Position numbers and translations under genes: made by a program. Below, piece by piece: positions 44,190-52,955 of a DNA stretch of 64,000 nucleotides. Source of the DNA: Pedobacter nototheniae (GTDB lineage: Bacteria > Bacteroidota > Bacteroidia > Sphingobacteriales > Sphingobacteriaceae); the NCBI RefSeq assembly GCF_004335085.1, contig NZ_RQRS01000023.1:1-64000 (forward strand), written 5' to 3'. The notes below the pieces were generated by a model. It searched no databases and was not told the DNA's origin. It saw only the letters and a list, made by a program, of their open reading frames with translations. Numbering within the stretch: the first letter of the stretch is position 1; the number at the start of each line of letters is the position of its first letter.

Positions 44190-47100
44190 ATGATTAAAAA
44201 TCTACATTTATCCCGATGGTGGTTTAAGCCGATTTTGCCTTTGCTCGTTTTATTTACGTGGCTCGGGGCAAGTGCTCAAACATTCAATTTTACAACAGCT
44301 GGCGCAACAGGAAGGTTGGGCCCAACACAAAGTCAAATTAATACCAGTTATACGGCTACAACACTAAATGGTAAGGTAACCTCAAACAGTGGTATTCAAT
44401 CATGGACCGTTCCTGCAAATGGAAAATATACAATTACGGCAAAAGGTGCGCAGGGTGCTACAAATGGAGGAAAGGGCGCAACTTTAAGCGGAGAATTTAA
44501 TTTGCTGCAAGGCCATGTAATCAATATTGTAGTTGGTCAAATTGGTACAGGAAGCGGAGGTGCAGGTGGGAGTTTTATTTTTGATGCAACAAGTTCCACT
44601 TTATTAATGGCCGCCGGTGGTGGTGGCGGTGGTGCTGATAACGTAAATACACAAGGACAGATTACAACCAGTGCTTCAGGAGGATTTGCTACAAGTGTAT
44701 ATAATAATAATTTTGCTGGAAAAGGTGGTATAAATGGTGGCGGTGGCGGTGCCGGATCGGCCTCAGATAACAGTACTTCAGGCGGGAATGGTGGAAATGG
44801 AGCAGATGGAGGCAATACCGTTGGTAGTAGTTCAAATGCTGGTGCTGGTGGCGCAGGCTTTTTGGGTAAAGGGGGTAACAGTGCTGGAAATGCAGTTCAG
44901 GGCGGAGAAAAATGGGCAAATGGTATGCTTGGTGGCGTTGGTCCTGGTAATGGTGGCTTTGGTGGCGGTGGTGCTTCAAATTCAGGCTCTGGCGGCGGTG
45001 GCGGTTATTCTGGCGGTGGCGGTGGCGGCTGGACAGGGAACTGGAGTGGCGCATACGGCGGTGGCGGTGGATCTTTTAATGGAGGCAGCAATCAGGTAAA
45101 TTCAATAGGAACAAATCCTGGCGATGGCTCCGTAACAATTGATAAAATTACACAGCCTAATGCACTTTCTTTTGCCGGTCCGATAGATCGTGTTGATGTT
45201 CCAGTAAACTCAACGGTACAAGGTAGCTTTACAGTAGAGGCATGGCTAAAACCAGAAGACCTTTCTGATATGGTTATCTTCAGTTCAAGAATTAGCAACG
45301 GAAACACATTTGATATTCAATTTAATAGTAATGGTTTTCATGGCGATATTGGTAATGGCACTAATTGGTTAACTACTAATGCAGATGCTCCATTTACTCG
45401 TGTACCTGGAAGATGGCTACATGTTGCTTATGTTGTAACCCCAACAGGGTACACAATTTATGGAAACGGTGAGGTAATTGGAAACGGCAACTATAGCGGC
45501 GTTATACCTGTGCTTTTTAACAATGGTACAAACTTTCAAATTGGTTATAATTCATTCAATCAATTTACGAAAGGATTAATTGATGAATTAAAAATATATA
45601 ATACTGCTTTAACGCAAGCCAATGTACAGGCAGATATGGTAAGTACAACGGCATCTGTTCCTGGTAATTTGATAGCTTATTACAGCTTTGATCAAGGTAA
45701 TGCAGGAGGAAATAACTCAACTATAACAACCTTAAACGATGATGCTGGCGCTAATTATAATGGTACACTGGTAAACTTTACTTTAAATGGCAACAGTTCA
45801 AATTGGGTTGGAAGTTATGCCATGATTATTCCAACAGGATTAGCCGCTACACCTGTGGCAAGCAAATCTTTTACTGCAAATTGGAGCGCTCCGGCATCCG
45901 GAACGGTAAATAAATATTATTTAGATGTAGCTACAGATGCTAATTTTACCAATTTGGTAACAGGATATAATAACCTTGATGTAAGTAATGTATTGCTTTA
46001 TAATGTTACAGGTTTAAACCCGAATACTAATTATTATTACCGTGTAAGAGCGTACAATACTGCATTAAATGCACAAGGAGCAAGCTCTAAAGCGGTTATG
46101 GTTACTACACTAAAAGCAAATCAAACATTAACTTTTGCTGCAACAGCATCTAAAATTTATGGCGATGTTGATTTTACAGCTGGCGCAACGAGCGACAACG
46201 CTGGTTTACCAATTACATATGTTTCAAGCGATCCAACTGTTGCCACGGTAACTTCATCAGGTACAGTTCATATAGTTAAAGCTGGTACAACTACTATAAC
46301 AGCCAGTCAGGCAGGTAATGGAACGTACAATGCAGCAACAGATAAGCAGCAGGTTTTAACCATTTCGCCTAAGCCAATTACTGTAACGGCAACTGCAAAA
46401 ACTAAGGTTTATGGTGATTTAGATCCTCCGTTAACGTATACATTATCTTCACCACTGGTAACAGGAGATACATTTACAGGAGCACTAGGTAGAGCAGCAG
46501 GAGAGGCTGTTGGTAGTTATGCAATTAATAAAAATACGTTGGCTTTAAGTGCAAGCTATACTTTAACTTTTACAGCAGCTAACTTAAGCATTACGCCAAA
46601 AGCTTTATTGGTAACAACAGGCGGTGTAAATAAAGTTTATGATGGTACTACAGCAGCTACAGTTGTTTTAGGTGATAACCGTTTAGCAGGTGATGTATTT
46701 AACATTGGCTATACAGCTAATTTTAACACGAAGGATGTTGGTACTGGCAAAACGGTTTCGGTAACAAATATTGTGCTTAGTGGAACCGATGCTTCAAACT
46801 ATACCCCAAATTTAACATCAACTGCAACAGCAGATATTACGCCTAAAATTATTACTATCAATGCAACCGCAGGACAAACAAAGGTTTATGGTGATGCAGA
46901 ACCTGTTTTAGCTTACACAACATCTGCTCCATTATTTGCTGGTGATAGTTTTACAGGTGTTTTAAATAGAACATTAGGTAATAATATAGGTAACTATACA
47001 ATTAATCAAGGTTCTTTAACGGCTGGCACTAACTATGCCTTAATTTATCTTGGCAACAATTTTAGCATTACAACAAAACCAATTACAGTTATTGCAGATG

Positions 47101-49631
47101 CAAAAACTAAAACTTATGGTGATGTTGATCCTGAGTTAACTTATACTTTATCAACACCATTAATAACTGGCGATGCATTTACAGGTGCTTTAACCAGGGT
47201 GACTGGTGAAAATATTGGTGCCTACAGCATTAATAAAGGTACACTTGCGTTGAGTGCTAATTATAATTTAAGCTATACCGCTGCAAATTTAACTATCGGC
47301 CAAAGAGCCCTTGTAATTACTGCAACAGGTATTAATAAAGTTTATGATGGAAATACCAGTGCAACTGTTAACTTAACGGATAATAGAGTAACAGGCGATG
47401 ACCTAACACTAGCCTATACAAATGCTTCTTTCACAGATAAAAACGTTGCTGCGGGTAAACCTGTAACCGTTAATGGCATTACCTTAGCTGGTACAGCTGC
47501 TGCTAACTATACTTTTAATACAAGTGCCAATACAGTTGCGGATATTAATACTAAAGCATTATTGGTAACCACTAGTGGTGTAAATAAAGTTTATGATGGT
47601 AATGCAACTGCTACAGTAGTTTTGGGCGATAACCGCTTAACTGGGGATGTATTTACTGTTGCTTATGTAGCCAACTTTAATAGTAAGGATGTTGGTATTG
47701 GCAAAACGGTTTCTGTAACAAACATTGTTCTTAATGGAACGGATGCCTTAAACTATACATCAAATTTAACATCCACTGCAACAGCAGATATTACACCTAA
47801 AATTATTACGGTTAATGTAACTGCAGGTCAAACAAAAATATATGGAGATGCTGATCCTGTGTTTACTTACACAACATCAGCACCATTAATTAGCGGCGAT
47901 AGTTTTACTGGAGCATTAAGCAGGGTAGCTGGTAATAATATAGGCAACTATGTAATTAATCAAGGTTCTTTAACTGCTGGAGCCAATTATAGTATAATTT
48001 ATGTTGGTAATAACTTTAGCATTACAGCAAAATCTATTGTGGTTACTGCTGATGCAAAAAGCAAAACCTATGGAGATATTGATCCAGCGCTTACTTACAC
48101 TTTATCAACCCCGTTAATTAGTGGCGATGCCTTTACTGGTGCTTTAAGTAGAGTAGCTGGTGAACAGGTAGGAACGTACCAGATTAATAAAAACAGCTTA
48201 GCTTTAAGTAGCAACTATGTACTAACCTATACTGCTGCCAATTTGGTGATAAATAAAAAAGCGCTAATTGTATCTGCAGATAATAAGACCAAATTACAAG
48301 GTGCCGCTAATCCTGCACTTACAGTAAGTTATAATGGTTTTATAGCTGGAGAAAACGCTAGCAATTTAAATACACAGCCTGTACTTGCAACTACTGCCAA
48401 TGTGGCTTCTCTACCTGGTACTTATCCAATAACAGTAGGTGGTGCCGTATCCAATAACTATGCTATTACATACAATAGTGGAACTTTAACAGTTCAAGCT
48501 TCTGTAATTACTGATATTACCTTAGCAGCAACGCCGCTTTATGAAAATAATGCAGCAAATGCACCAGCTGGTACATTAAGTACGGTAGCAAACGATCCGG
48601 CAGGAACATATACTTATACTTTAGTTTCGGGTGCTGGCGCTGATGATAATGCTAAGTTTAATATATCTGGCAATATTGTTAGAGCAACTGCTGCCTTAGA
48701 TTTCGAAACACAATCTATTTATAGTATTCGTGTTAAAGCAACTTCTCAATTTGGTGTAAGCTTTGAACGTAGCTTAAGCATCACTTTGTTGGATGTAAAT
48801 GAAATACCAACACTTAATGCAATTAATAACCAAACCATTTGCTACACTTCAACAGCGCAAACGATAGCTTTAAGTGGTATTACAGCAGGACCAGAGGTTG
48901 CTCAAACAACAACCATTTCTGTAACTAGCAATAATGCTGCATTATTTGAAAGCTTAGCTGTAGCTAAAAATGGAACAACCGGAACATTAACTTATAAAGT
49001 TAAAGCAGGTGTCGCTGGCACAGCTACTGTAACCGTTACCGTAAAAGATAATGGCGGTACGGCAAATGGTGGTGTAGATACTTTTGTTAGAACATTTACC
49101 ATTACCGTTTTCGAACTTCCTGTGGTAACAATAACTAGTGATAAAGGAACGGATGTAAGTAAAGGCGAAACCATTAAGTTAACCGCTGCAGGTGGTGTAT
49201 CTTATGTATGGAGAGCTGATAATAGCATTCTTGCTGGACAAAATACGGCTGTTTTAACGGTTAGACCGAGCGTAAACACTACTTATACTGTTACCGCTAC
49301 CAATGCAAATGGCTGTACACAAACCAGCAGTTTTACCATTAACGTGGCTTCAGATTTTGCTAAACTTAAAATTACAAACCTACTTACACCAAACGGTGAT
49401 GGTTTTAATGATAAGTGGGTAATTGAAAACATCGATTTATACCCAAGTAATGAAGTGAAGGTTTTTGATAAGGCAGGACGTGTAGTTTACACTAAAAAAG
49501 GATACGATAATAGCTGGGATGGATCTTTTAACGGTGCACCTTTAAAAGAAGATACTTATTACTATATCGTTGATTTTGGATCTGGCTTTGGAAGATTGAA
49601 AGGCTTTATCACAATTGTTAGAGAACAATAA
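44190..49631 (+). CDS. Giant surface protein with MBG/YDG repeats and type B T9SS sorting domain
   Basis: 1813 residues. Order: signal peptide (ends GASAQT), a glycine-rich region (about 124-300, poly-Gly and GGGG clusters), LamG-like domain (about 325-485), fibronectin III (about 548-640), a Big-type Ig domain (about 646-727), nine MBG or YDG modules (about 727-1437: KVYGDxDPxLTYT and NKVYDGxTxAT signatures), a cadherin-like domain (about 1444-1537), an Ig/PKD-like domain (about 1641-1720) and the gliding-motility C-terminal sorting domain (NLLTPNGDGFNDKWVIENIDLYP ... RVVYTKKGYDNSWDG ... LKEDTYYYIVDFG). It is exported by the type IX system and probably works as an adhesin. The PorP/SprF gene follows directly. 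Confidence 0.92.
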   Translation: MIKNLHLSRWWFKPILPLLVLFTWLGASAQTFNFTTAGATGRLGPTQSQINTSYTATTLNGKVTSNSGIQSWTVPANGKYTITAKGAQGATNGGKGATLSGEFNLLQGHVINIVVGQIGTGSGGAGGSFIFDATSSTLLMAAGGGGGGADNVNTQGQITTSASGGFATSVYNNNFAGKGGINGGGGGAGSASDNSTSGGNGGNGADGGNTVGSSSNAGAGGAGFLGKGGNSAGNAVQGGEKWANGMLGGVGPGNGGFGGGGASNSGSGGGGGYSGGGGGGWTGNWSGAYGGGGGSFNGGSNQVNSIGTNPGDGSVTIDKITQPNALSFAGPIDRVDVPVNSTVQGSFTVEAWLKPEDLSDMVIFSSRISNGNTFDIQFNSNGFHGDIGNGTNWLTTNADAPFTRVPGRWLHVAYVVTPTGYTIYGNGEVIGNGNYSGVIPVLFNNGTNFQIGYNSFNQFTKGLIDELKIYNTALTQANVQADMVSTTASVPGNLIAYYSFDQGNAGGNNSTITTLNDDAGANYNGTLVNFTLNGNSSNWVGSYAMIIPTGLAATPVASKSFTANWSAPASGTVNKYYLDVATDANFTNLVTGYNNLDVSNVLLYNVTGLNPNTNYYYRVRAYNTALNAQGASSKAVMVTTLKANQTLTFAATASKIYGDVDFTAGATSDNAGLPITYVSSDPTVATVTSSGTVHIVKAGTTTITASQAGNGTYNAATDKQQVLTISPKPITVTATAKTKVYGDLDPPLTYTLSSPLVTGDTFTGALGRAAGEAVGSYAINKNTLALSASYTLTFTAANLSITPKALLVTTGGVNKVYDGTTAATVVLGDNRLAGDVFNIGYTANFNTKDVGTGKTVSVTNIVLSGTDASNYTPNLTSTATADITPKIITINATAGQTKVYGDAEPVLAYTTSAPLFAGDSFTGVLNRTLGNNIGNYTINQGSLTAGTNYALIYLGNNFSITTKPITVIADAKTKTYGDVDPELTYTLSTPLITGDAFTGALTRVTGENIGAYSINKGTLALSANYNLSYTAANLTIGQRALVITATGINKVYDGNTSATVNLTDNRVTGDDLTLAYTNASFTDKNVAAGKPVTVNGITLAGTAAANYTFNTSANTVADINTKALLVTTSGVNKVYDGNATATVVLGDNRLTGDVFTVAYVANFNSKDVGIGKTVSVTNIVLNGTDALNYTSNLTSTATADITPKIITVNVTAGQTKIYGDADPVFTYTTSAPLISGDSFTGALSRVAGNNIGNYVINQGSLTAGANYSIIYVGNNFSITAKSIVVTADAKSKTYGDIDPALTYTLSTPLISGDAFTGALSRVAGEQVGTYQINKNSLALSSNYVLTYTAANLVINKKALIVSADNKTKLQGAANPALTVSYNGFIAGENASNLNTQPVLATTANVASLPGTYPITVGGAVSNNYAITYNSGTLTVQASVITDITLAATPLYENNAANAPAGTLSTVANDPAGTYTYTLVSGAGADDNAKFNISGNIVRATAALDFETQSIYSIRVKATSQFGVSFERSLSITLLDVNEIPTLNAINNQTICYTSTAQTIALSGITAGPEVAQTTTISVTSNNAALFESLAVAKNGTTGTLTYKVKAGVAGTATVTVTVKDNGGTANGGVDTFVRTFTITVFELPVVTITSDKGTDVSKGETIKLTAAGGVSYVWRADNSILAGQNTAVLTVRPSVNTTYTVTATNANGCTQTSSFTINVASDFAKLKITNLLTPNGDGFNDKWVIENIDLYPSNEVKVFDKAGRVVYTKKGYDNSWDGSFNGAPLKEDTYYYIVDFGSGFGRLKGFITIVREQ
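46614..48248 (+). repeat. Internal 954-bp tandem duplication (YDG-MBG-MBG)
   Basis: The segment starting at 46614 recurs 954 bp later (318 codons), with sequence such as GTAAATAAAGTTTATGATGG and STATADITPKIIT in both. Each copy holds a YDG module followed by two MBG modules, separated by one further YDG module. The copies stay close at DNA level, so the duplication is recent or kept uniform. Confidence 0.85.
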
Positions 49632-49644
49632 AAGGCATACTAAA

Positions 49645-50535
49645 ATGAAAAAAATAAATAAAATTATAGCAGTACTGTTTTTTATAATAGTATCTGGAAC
49701 AATAACAAAAGCACAATTAAACCCAAATGGGGCACAATATTATGTGAACCAGTATTTAGCAAACCCTGCTTTGGCAGGCTCGGTTGAAGGGGTTAGAATT
49801 AATGGTGGTTACCGTGCACTCTGGAATAATATTCCGGGTGCACCGGTATCACAAAGTATAACTGGCGAGTATGGTTTTAATCGCGTTGGTTTAGGTCTTA
49901 ATGTTTCCAACGAATCATCGGGGCTATTAAGACAAACCCGTGTGGTAGCTACTTATGCTTATCATATCAATTTAGATAGCTATGGTAACCAGCTTAGTTT
50001 TGGTGTATCGGGTGGTTTTATGAGTCAAAGATTAGATCAAACTGATTTGCAAGGAAATGCTAACGATCCTATGATTGGACTTTACAACTCTCGCAAAACT
50101 TATGTTGATGGCGATTTTGGGGTTGCATATACCAGCAAAAGCTTAACGGTACAGGCAGCGATTCCGAACCTTAAAAGTTTTTTTAAAAAGGATGTGATAA
50201 AACTTGCCGATGAATCTACTTTTTACTCTGCAATTAGTTATAAAATTAGTTTAGGCGCAGGCATAAATACAGTAGTAGCCGAGCCCAAATTTGCTTATCG
50301 TGGCGTTCGTGGTTTCGATAATATGTGGGATGCAGGCTTGCAGGTAGGTATTGCAGATCAACAAATATTTTTTACCGGTTTATACCACAGTACAGAAAGT
50401 GCTACCATGGGGTTTGGTATGGATTTTAAGAAAAAGTATTTAGTTAGTGGTTTATATACCACGCAAACTTCAGCACTATCAGGCTATACAAACGGTAGCT
50501 TCGAATTAAATTTAAGATTATCATTAGGTAAATAG
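49645..50535 (+). CDS. PorP/SprF family type IX secretion membrane protein
   Basis: 296 residues from ATG 49645, where a signal peptide starts (MKKINKIIAVLFFIIVSGTITKAQ). The longer TTG-started frame would overlap the cargo gene. The family opening LNPNGAQYYVNQYLANPALAGSVEGVRINGGYRALW is typical; the rest is a beta barrel ending in SFELNLRLSLGK. These outer-membrane proteins partner type B T9SS cargo and help hold it at the surface. The gene starts 13 bp after the cargo stop, so it is cotranscribed with its client. Confidence 0.92.
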   Translation: MKKINKIIAVLFFIIVSGTITKAQLNPNGAQYYVNQYLANPALAGSVEGVRINGGYRALWNNIPGAPVSQSITGEYGFNRVGLGLNVSNESSGLLRQTRVVATYAYHINLDSYGNQLSFGVSGGFMSQRLDQTDLQGNANDPMIGLYNSRKTYVDGDFGVAYTSKSLTVQAAIPNLKSFFKKDVIKLADESTFYSAISYKISLGAGINTVVAEPKFAYRGVRGFDNMWDAGLQVGIADQQIFFTGLYHSTESATMGFGMDFKKKYLVSGLYTTQTSALSGYTNGSFELNLRLSLGK

Positions 50536-50552
50536 AGTGCAATAAGTAAGCA

Positions 50553-50584
50553 AAAAGGCTGTGTTTTAATTAACACAGCCTTTT
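50553..50584. terminator. Bidirectional terminator between PorP/SprF and DUF1684 genes
   Basis: AAAAGGCTGTGTT pairs with AACACAGCCTTTT around TTAATT, with A and T runs on both sides of two convergent genes. Confidence 0.88.
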
Positions 50585-50585
50585 G

Positions 50586-51194
50586 CTATTTTTTATGCTT
50601 TTTTTCTCCCGAGTAAAGCTTTTCTCCTGCCTTAATCTCTAAAGAAAGATCGTTCTCTTCTGGCGGTACCGGACAACGATAGCCATCGCTATAAGCACAA
50701 TAAGGATTATAAGCTTTATTAAAATCAACTTCAATTTTACCATCCTTAATATCTGCCGAGCTTAAATCTATATATCGTCCGCCACCATAAGTTTCCTTAT
50801 TATTGGTTTCATCCGTAAAAGGTAAAAAGAGTAAATTTTTATAGAGTGGGTTAGCAGCCAGCGCAATGCTTTTATACAATGTCATTGTAACAGCGCCTCC
50901 ATTTAGGTTGAAGGTAATGTGCGCAAAACGATAAAATTCTTTGCTGGTACCATCATAGGTAGGCATTTTAAAAACCTTTTCGTTCTTAAGTAAATCTACT
51001 GTTCCAGTAACTCTATATGCGCTATCTGCATCATAAAAATGAAGATCCTTTAAATCTGCCTCTTTTAATGGAGAATGACTTTCCTTAATAAAATCCTGTT
51101 TATATTTTTCACGGTGTGATGCAATTTGATCACTGTACGATTGTGCAAATGTTGTTGTACTAAACAATAAAAAAAGAGGAATAAGATATTTCAT
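50586..51194 (-). CDS. DUF1684 family protein, exported
   Basis: 202 residues with a signal peptide ending STTTFAQ. The DUF1684 core contains FLPFTDETNNKETYGGGRYIDL and DFNKAYNPYCAYSDGYRCPVPPEENDLSLEI, where NPxCAYSxxYxCPxPPxxN is the family hallmark. Its function is unknown. The gene faces the 21-bp repeat region at its 5' side, so its promoter is near 51195-51266. Confidence 0.9.
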   Translation of the reverse strand: MKYLIPLFLLFSTTTFAQSYSDQIASHREKYKQDFIKESHSPLKEADLKDLHFYDADSAYRVTGTVDLLKNEKVFKMPTYDGTSKEFYRFAHITFNLNGGAVTMTLYKSIALAANPLYKNLLFLPFTDETNNKETYGGGRYIDLSSADIKDGKIEVDFNKAYNPYCAYSDGYRCPVPPEENDLSLEIKAGEKLYSGEKKHKK

Positions 51195-51266
51195 ACTTCA
51201 AAATTACATCAATTAAGGTAAAACTTTGTCATTGTACTGAAACACAGGATTAATTTTAAAGCACTT

Positions 51267-51287
51267 AACCAACGAGGAGCATCATTT
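51267..51287 (-). repeat. Isolated unit of the 21-bp repeat
   Basis: One complete copy (AACCAACGAGGAGC then ATCATTT) stands 173 bp from the main array and is separated from it by the 165-nt element. It shows that the array once extended further left. Confidence 0.85.
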
Positions 51288-51288
51288 A

Positions 51289-51453
51289 AACCAGCTGTTT
51301 CAGATGTTAGCTTTTTCAGTGCATCTCGTACCATTGATGAAGCAGGATTTTCAAATTCTGAAGATCCTTTATAGCTTTTATCTATTTACGGGTTCAGAGA
51401 ACCCTTTTTATTATTAATTCGAGATGCCCTGCGGAACATCTCGAACAGCTGGA
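51289..51453. mobile_element. 165-nt MITE-like element inserted in the repeat array
   Basis: The ends are imperfect inverted repeats: CCAGCTGTTTCAGATGTT at the left and, read inward on the other strand, CCAGCTGTTCGAGATGTT at the right (16 of 18 match). The same 8-mer ATCATTTA borders both ends, as a target duplication would. Inside are further hairpins, CGAGATG/CATCTCG and GGGTTC/GAACCC, and no ORF. Because every repeat unit also contains ATCATTTA, the duplication could be a coincidence of array copies. Confidence 0.5.
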
Positions 51454-51460
51454 ATCATTT

Positions 51461-51649
51461 AGCTGACGAGGAGCATCATTTAACCGACGAGGAGCATCAT
51501 TTAACTGACGAGGAGCATCATTTAGCTGACGAGGAGCATCATTTAACCGACGAGGAGCATCATTTAGCTGACGAGGAGCATCATTTACCCAACGAGGAGC
51601 ATCATTTAACTGACGAGGAGCATCATTTAGCTGACGAGGAGCATCATGT
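51461..51649 (-). repeat. 21-bp tandem array, nine units, inverse of the 5' array
   Basis: Nine contiguous units share the core CGAGGAGCATCATTT, the reverse complement of that in the first array. The six-base lead varies: AGCTGA, AACCGA, AACTGA or ACCCAA; the last unit ends ATGT. Eight of nine units carry GA before the core where most units of the other array carry AA, so each array is homogenised separately. Confidence 0.95.
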
Positions 51650-51660
51650 AAAAATAAGCA

Positions 51661-51712
51661 GGAGAGTGTAAATTAGATTGTGTAAACTGTTTAGGAGAGT
51701 GTAAAAATTAAA
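51661..51712. other. IS-end-like sequence beside the second array
   Basis: GGAGAGTGTAAA occurs twice 33 bp apart (51661 and 51694), with TTGTGTAAACTG between. This resembles the terminus next to the first array (AAACTGTGTCAAAAAG read from it) and could be a remnant of the same IS family. Nothing else codes in 51195-51797. Confidence 0.25.
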
Positions 51713-51797
51713 AAGAGAAGTACTTTTTTAATGTGAGGACGAAGCCATCTTTGCCAACCATTAAAATACGATTGGCAAAGAATTTATATCTCTGATG

Positions 51798-52895
51798 TTA
51801 AAGGATACTGGCTTTATTTCTTAAAAACTGATCTGCTAATACTAAGGCGGTCATAGCTTCAACAATAACTACAGCTCTAGGCACCACACATGGATCATGG
51901 CGACCTTTACCTTTAATTTCTGCAGCTTCTCCGGCAGCATTTATAGTTTGTTGATTGTGCATAATTGTTGCAACAGGTTTAAAGGCAACTTTAAAAGTAA
52001 TATCCATTCCATTAGATATGCCACCTAAAATGCCACCGGCATGGTTGGTAATGGTTTTAAAAGCTTTTGCTTCTGCAGCTTTTGGTTGCGGAATATCATT
52101 ATGCTCTGATCCCTTTAATTCGCTTCCGGCAAAGCCTGATCCATACTCAAAACCATGAACAGCATTAATGCTTAGCATTGCTTTACCTAAATCTGCATGG
52201 AGTTTATCAAAAACAGGTTCGCCCAAACCAGCAGGACAGCCCTTAACTACGCAAGCAATTTTACCGCCAACGGTATCACCATCTTTTCTAACCGAATCTA
52301 TAAATTCAATCATTTCATGTGCCGTTGCCGGATCCGCACAGCGTACAATATTATCTTCTCTAATGGCTAATAAAGCGGTTAAATCATTGCTTTCAAGGTT
52401 TGGTGCATCAATGGTTCCAACCGCTGTTACGTGGGCAAAAATTTCGATGCCCTGTTGTTTTAAAAACAATTTTGCAATGGCTCCAGCTGCAACTCTTGCT
52501 GCGGTTTCCCTTGCAGATGATCGGCCACCACCACGATGATCTCTAATGCCGTATTTTGCATCGTAAACATAATCTGCATGGCTAGGGCGGTAAACATCCA
52601 CATTATGCCCATAATCTTTTGATCGCTGATCCTCATTCGGAATTAACAAAGCAATAGGTGTACCTGTACTTTTTCCTTCAAAAACACCCGACAAAATTTG
52701 TACGGTATCACTTTCTTTTCTTTGAGTGGTTATTTTAGATTGCCCTGGTTTACGCTTATCCAATTCGGATTGAATAAATTCTAAGTCAATATCTAATTGC
52801 GCCGGACAGCCATCTATAATTACGCCAATGGCAACGCCATGAGATTCGCCAAAAGTGGTAATGCGAAAGAGTTGTCCGAATGAGTTTCCTGCCAT
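51798..52895 (-). CDS. aroC: Chorismate synthase
   Basis: 365 residues, family length. The start is MAGNSFGQLFRITTFGESHG, with the FMN-binding GESHG. Other signatures are RPSHADYVYDAKYGIRDHRGGGRSSARET and GGILGGISNGMDI. It makes chorismate from EPSP with reduced FMN, the last step of the shikimate pathway. It follows aroA by 60 bp on the same strand. Confidence 0.98.
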   Translation of the reverse strand: MAGNSFGQLFRITTFGESHGVAIGVIIDGCPAQLDIDLEFIQSELDKRKPGQSKITTQRKESDTVQILSGVFEGKSTGTPIALLIPNEDQRSKDYGHNVDVYRPSHADYVYDAKYGIRDHRGGGRSSARETAARVAAGAIAKLFLKQQGIEIFAHVTAVGTIDAPNLESNDLTALLAIREDNIVRCADPATAHEMIEFIDSVRKDGDTVGGKIACVVKGCPAGLGEPVFDKLHADLGKAMLSINAVHGFEYGSGFAGSELKGSEHNDIPQPKAAEAKAFKTITNHAGGILGGISNGMDITFKVAFKPVATIMHNQQTINAAGEAAEIKGKGRHDPCVVPRAVVIVEAMTALVLADQFLRNKASIL

Positions 52896-52955
52896 TATTT
52901 AAGAATTGAATTATAGGATGATTAAATTATTGAATATTTTGATATTAGATTTTCA

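Noticed and set aside
44537..45099. Pro- or His-rich ORFs opposite the glycine-rich segment
   Set aside because: They are shadows of the GGTGGC-rich coding sequence on the other strand.
49615..49644. TTG start ten codons upstream for the PorP/SprF gene
   Set aside because: It overlaps the cargo gene and would place a polar stretch before a clear signal peptide; the ATG at 49645 is far better.
51375..51690. Open frame through the second array encoding xDEEHHL heptads
   Set aside because: It has no ATG start, runs through the inserted element, and the core shows no silent variation as expected of a coding repeat.
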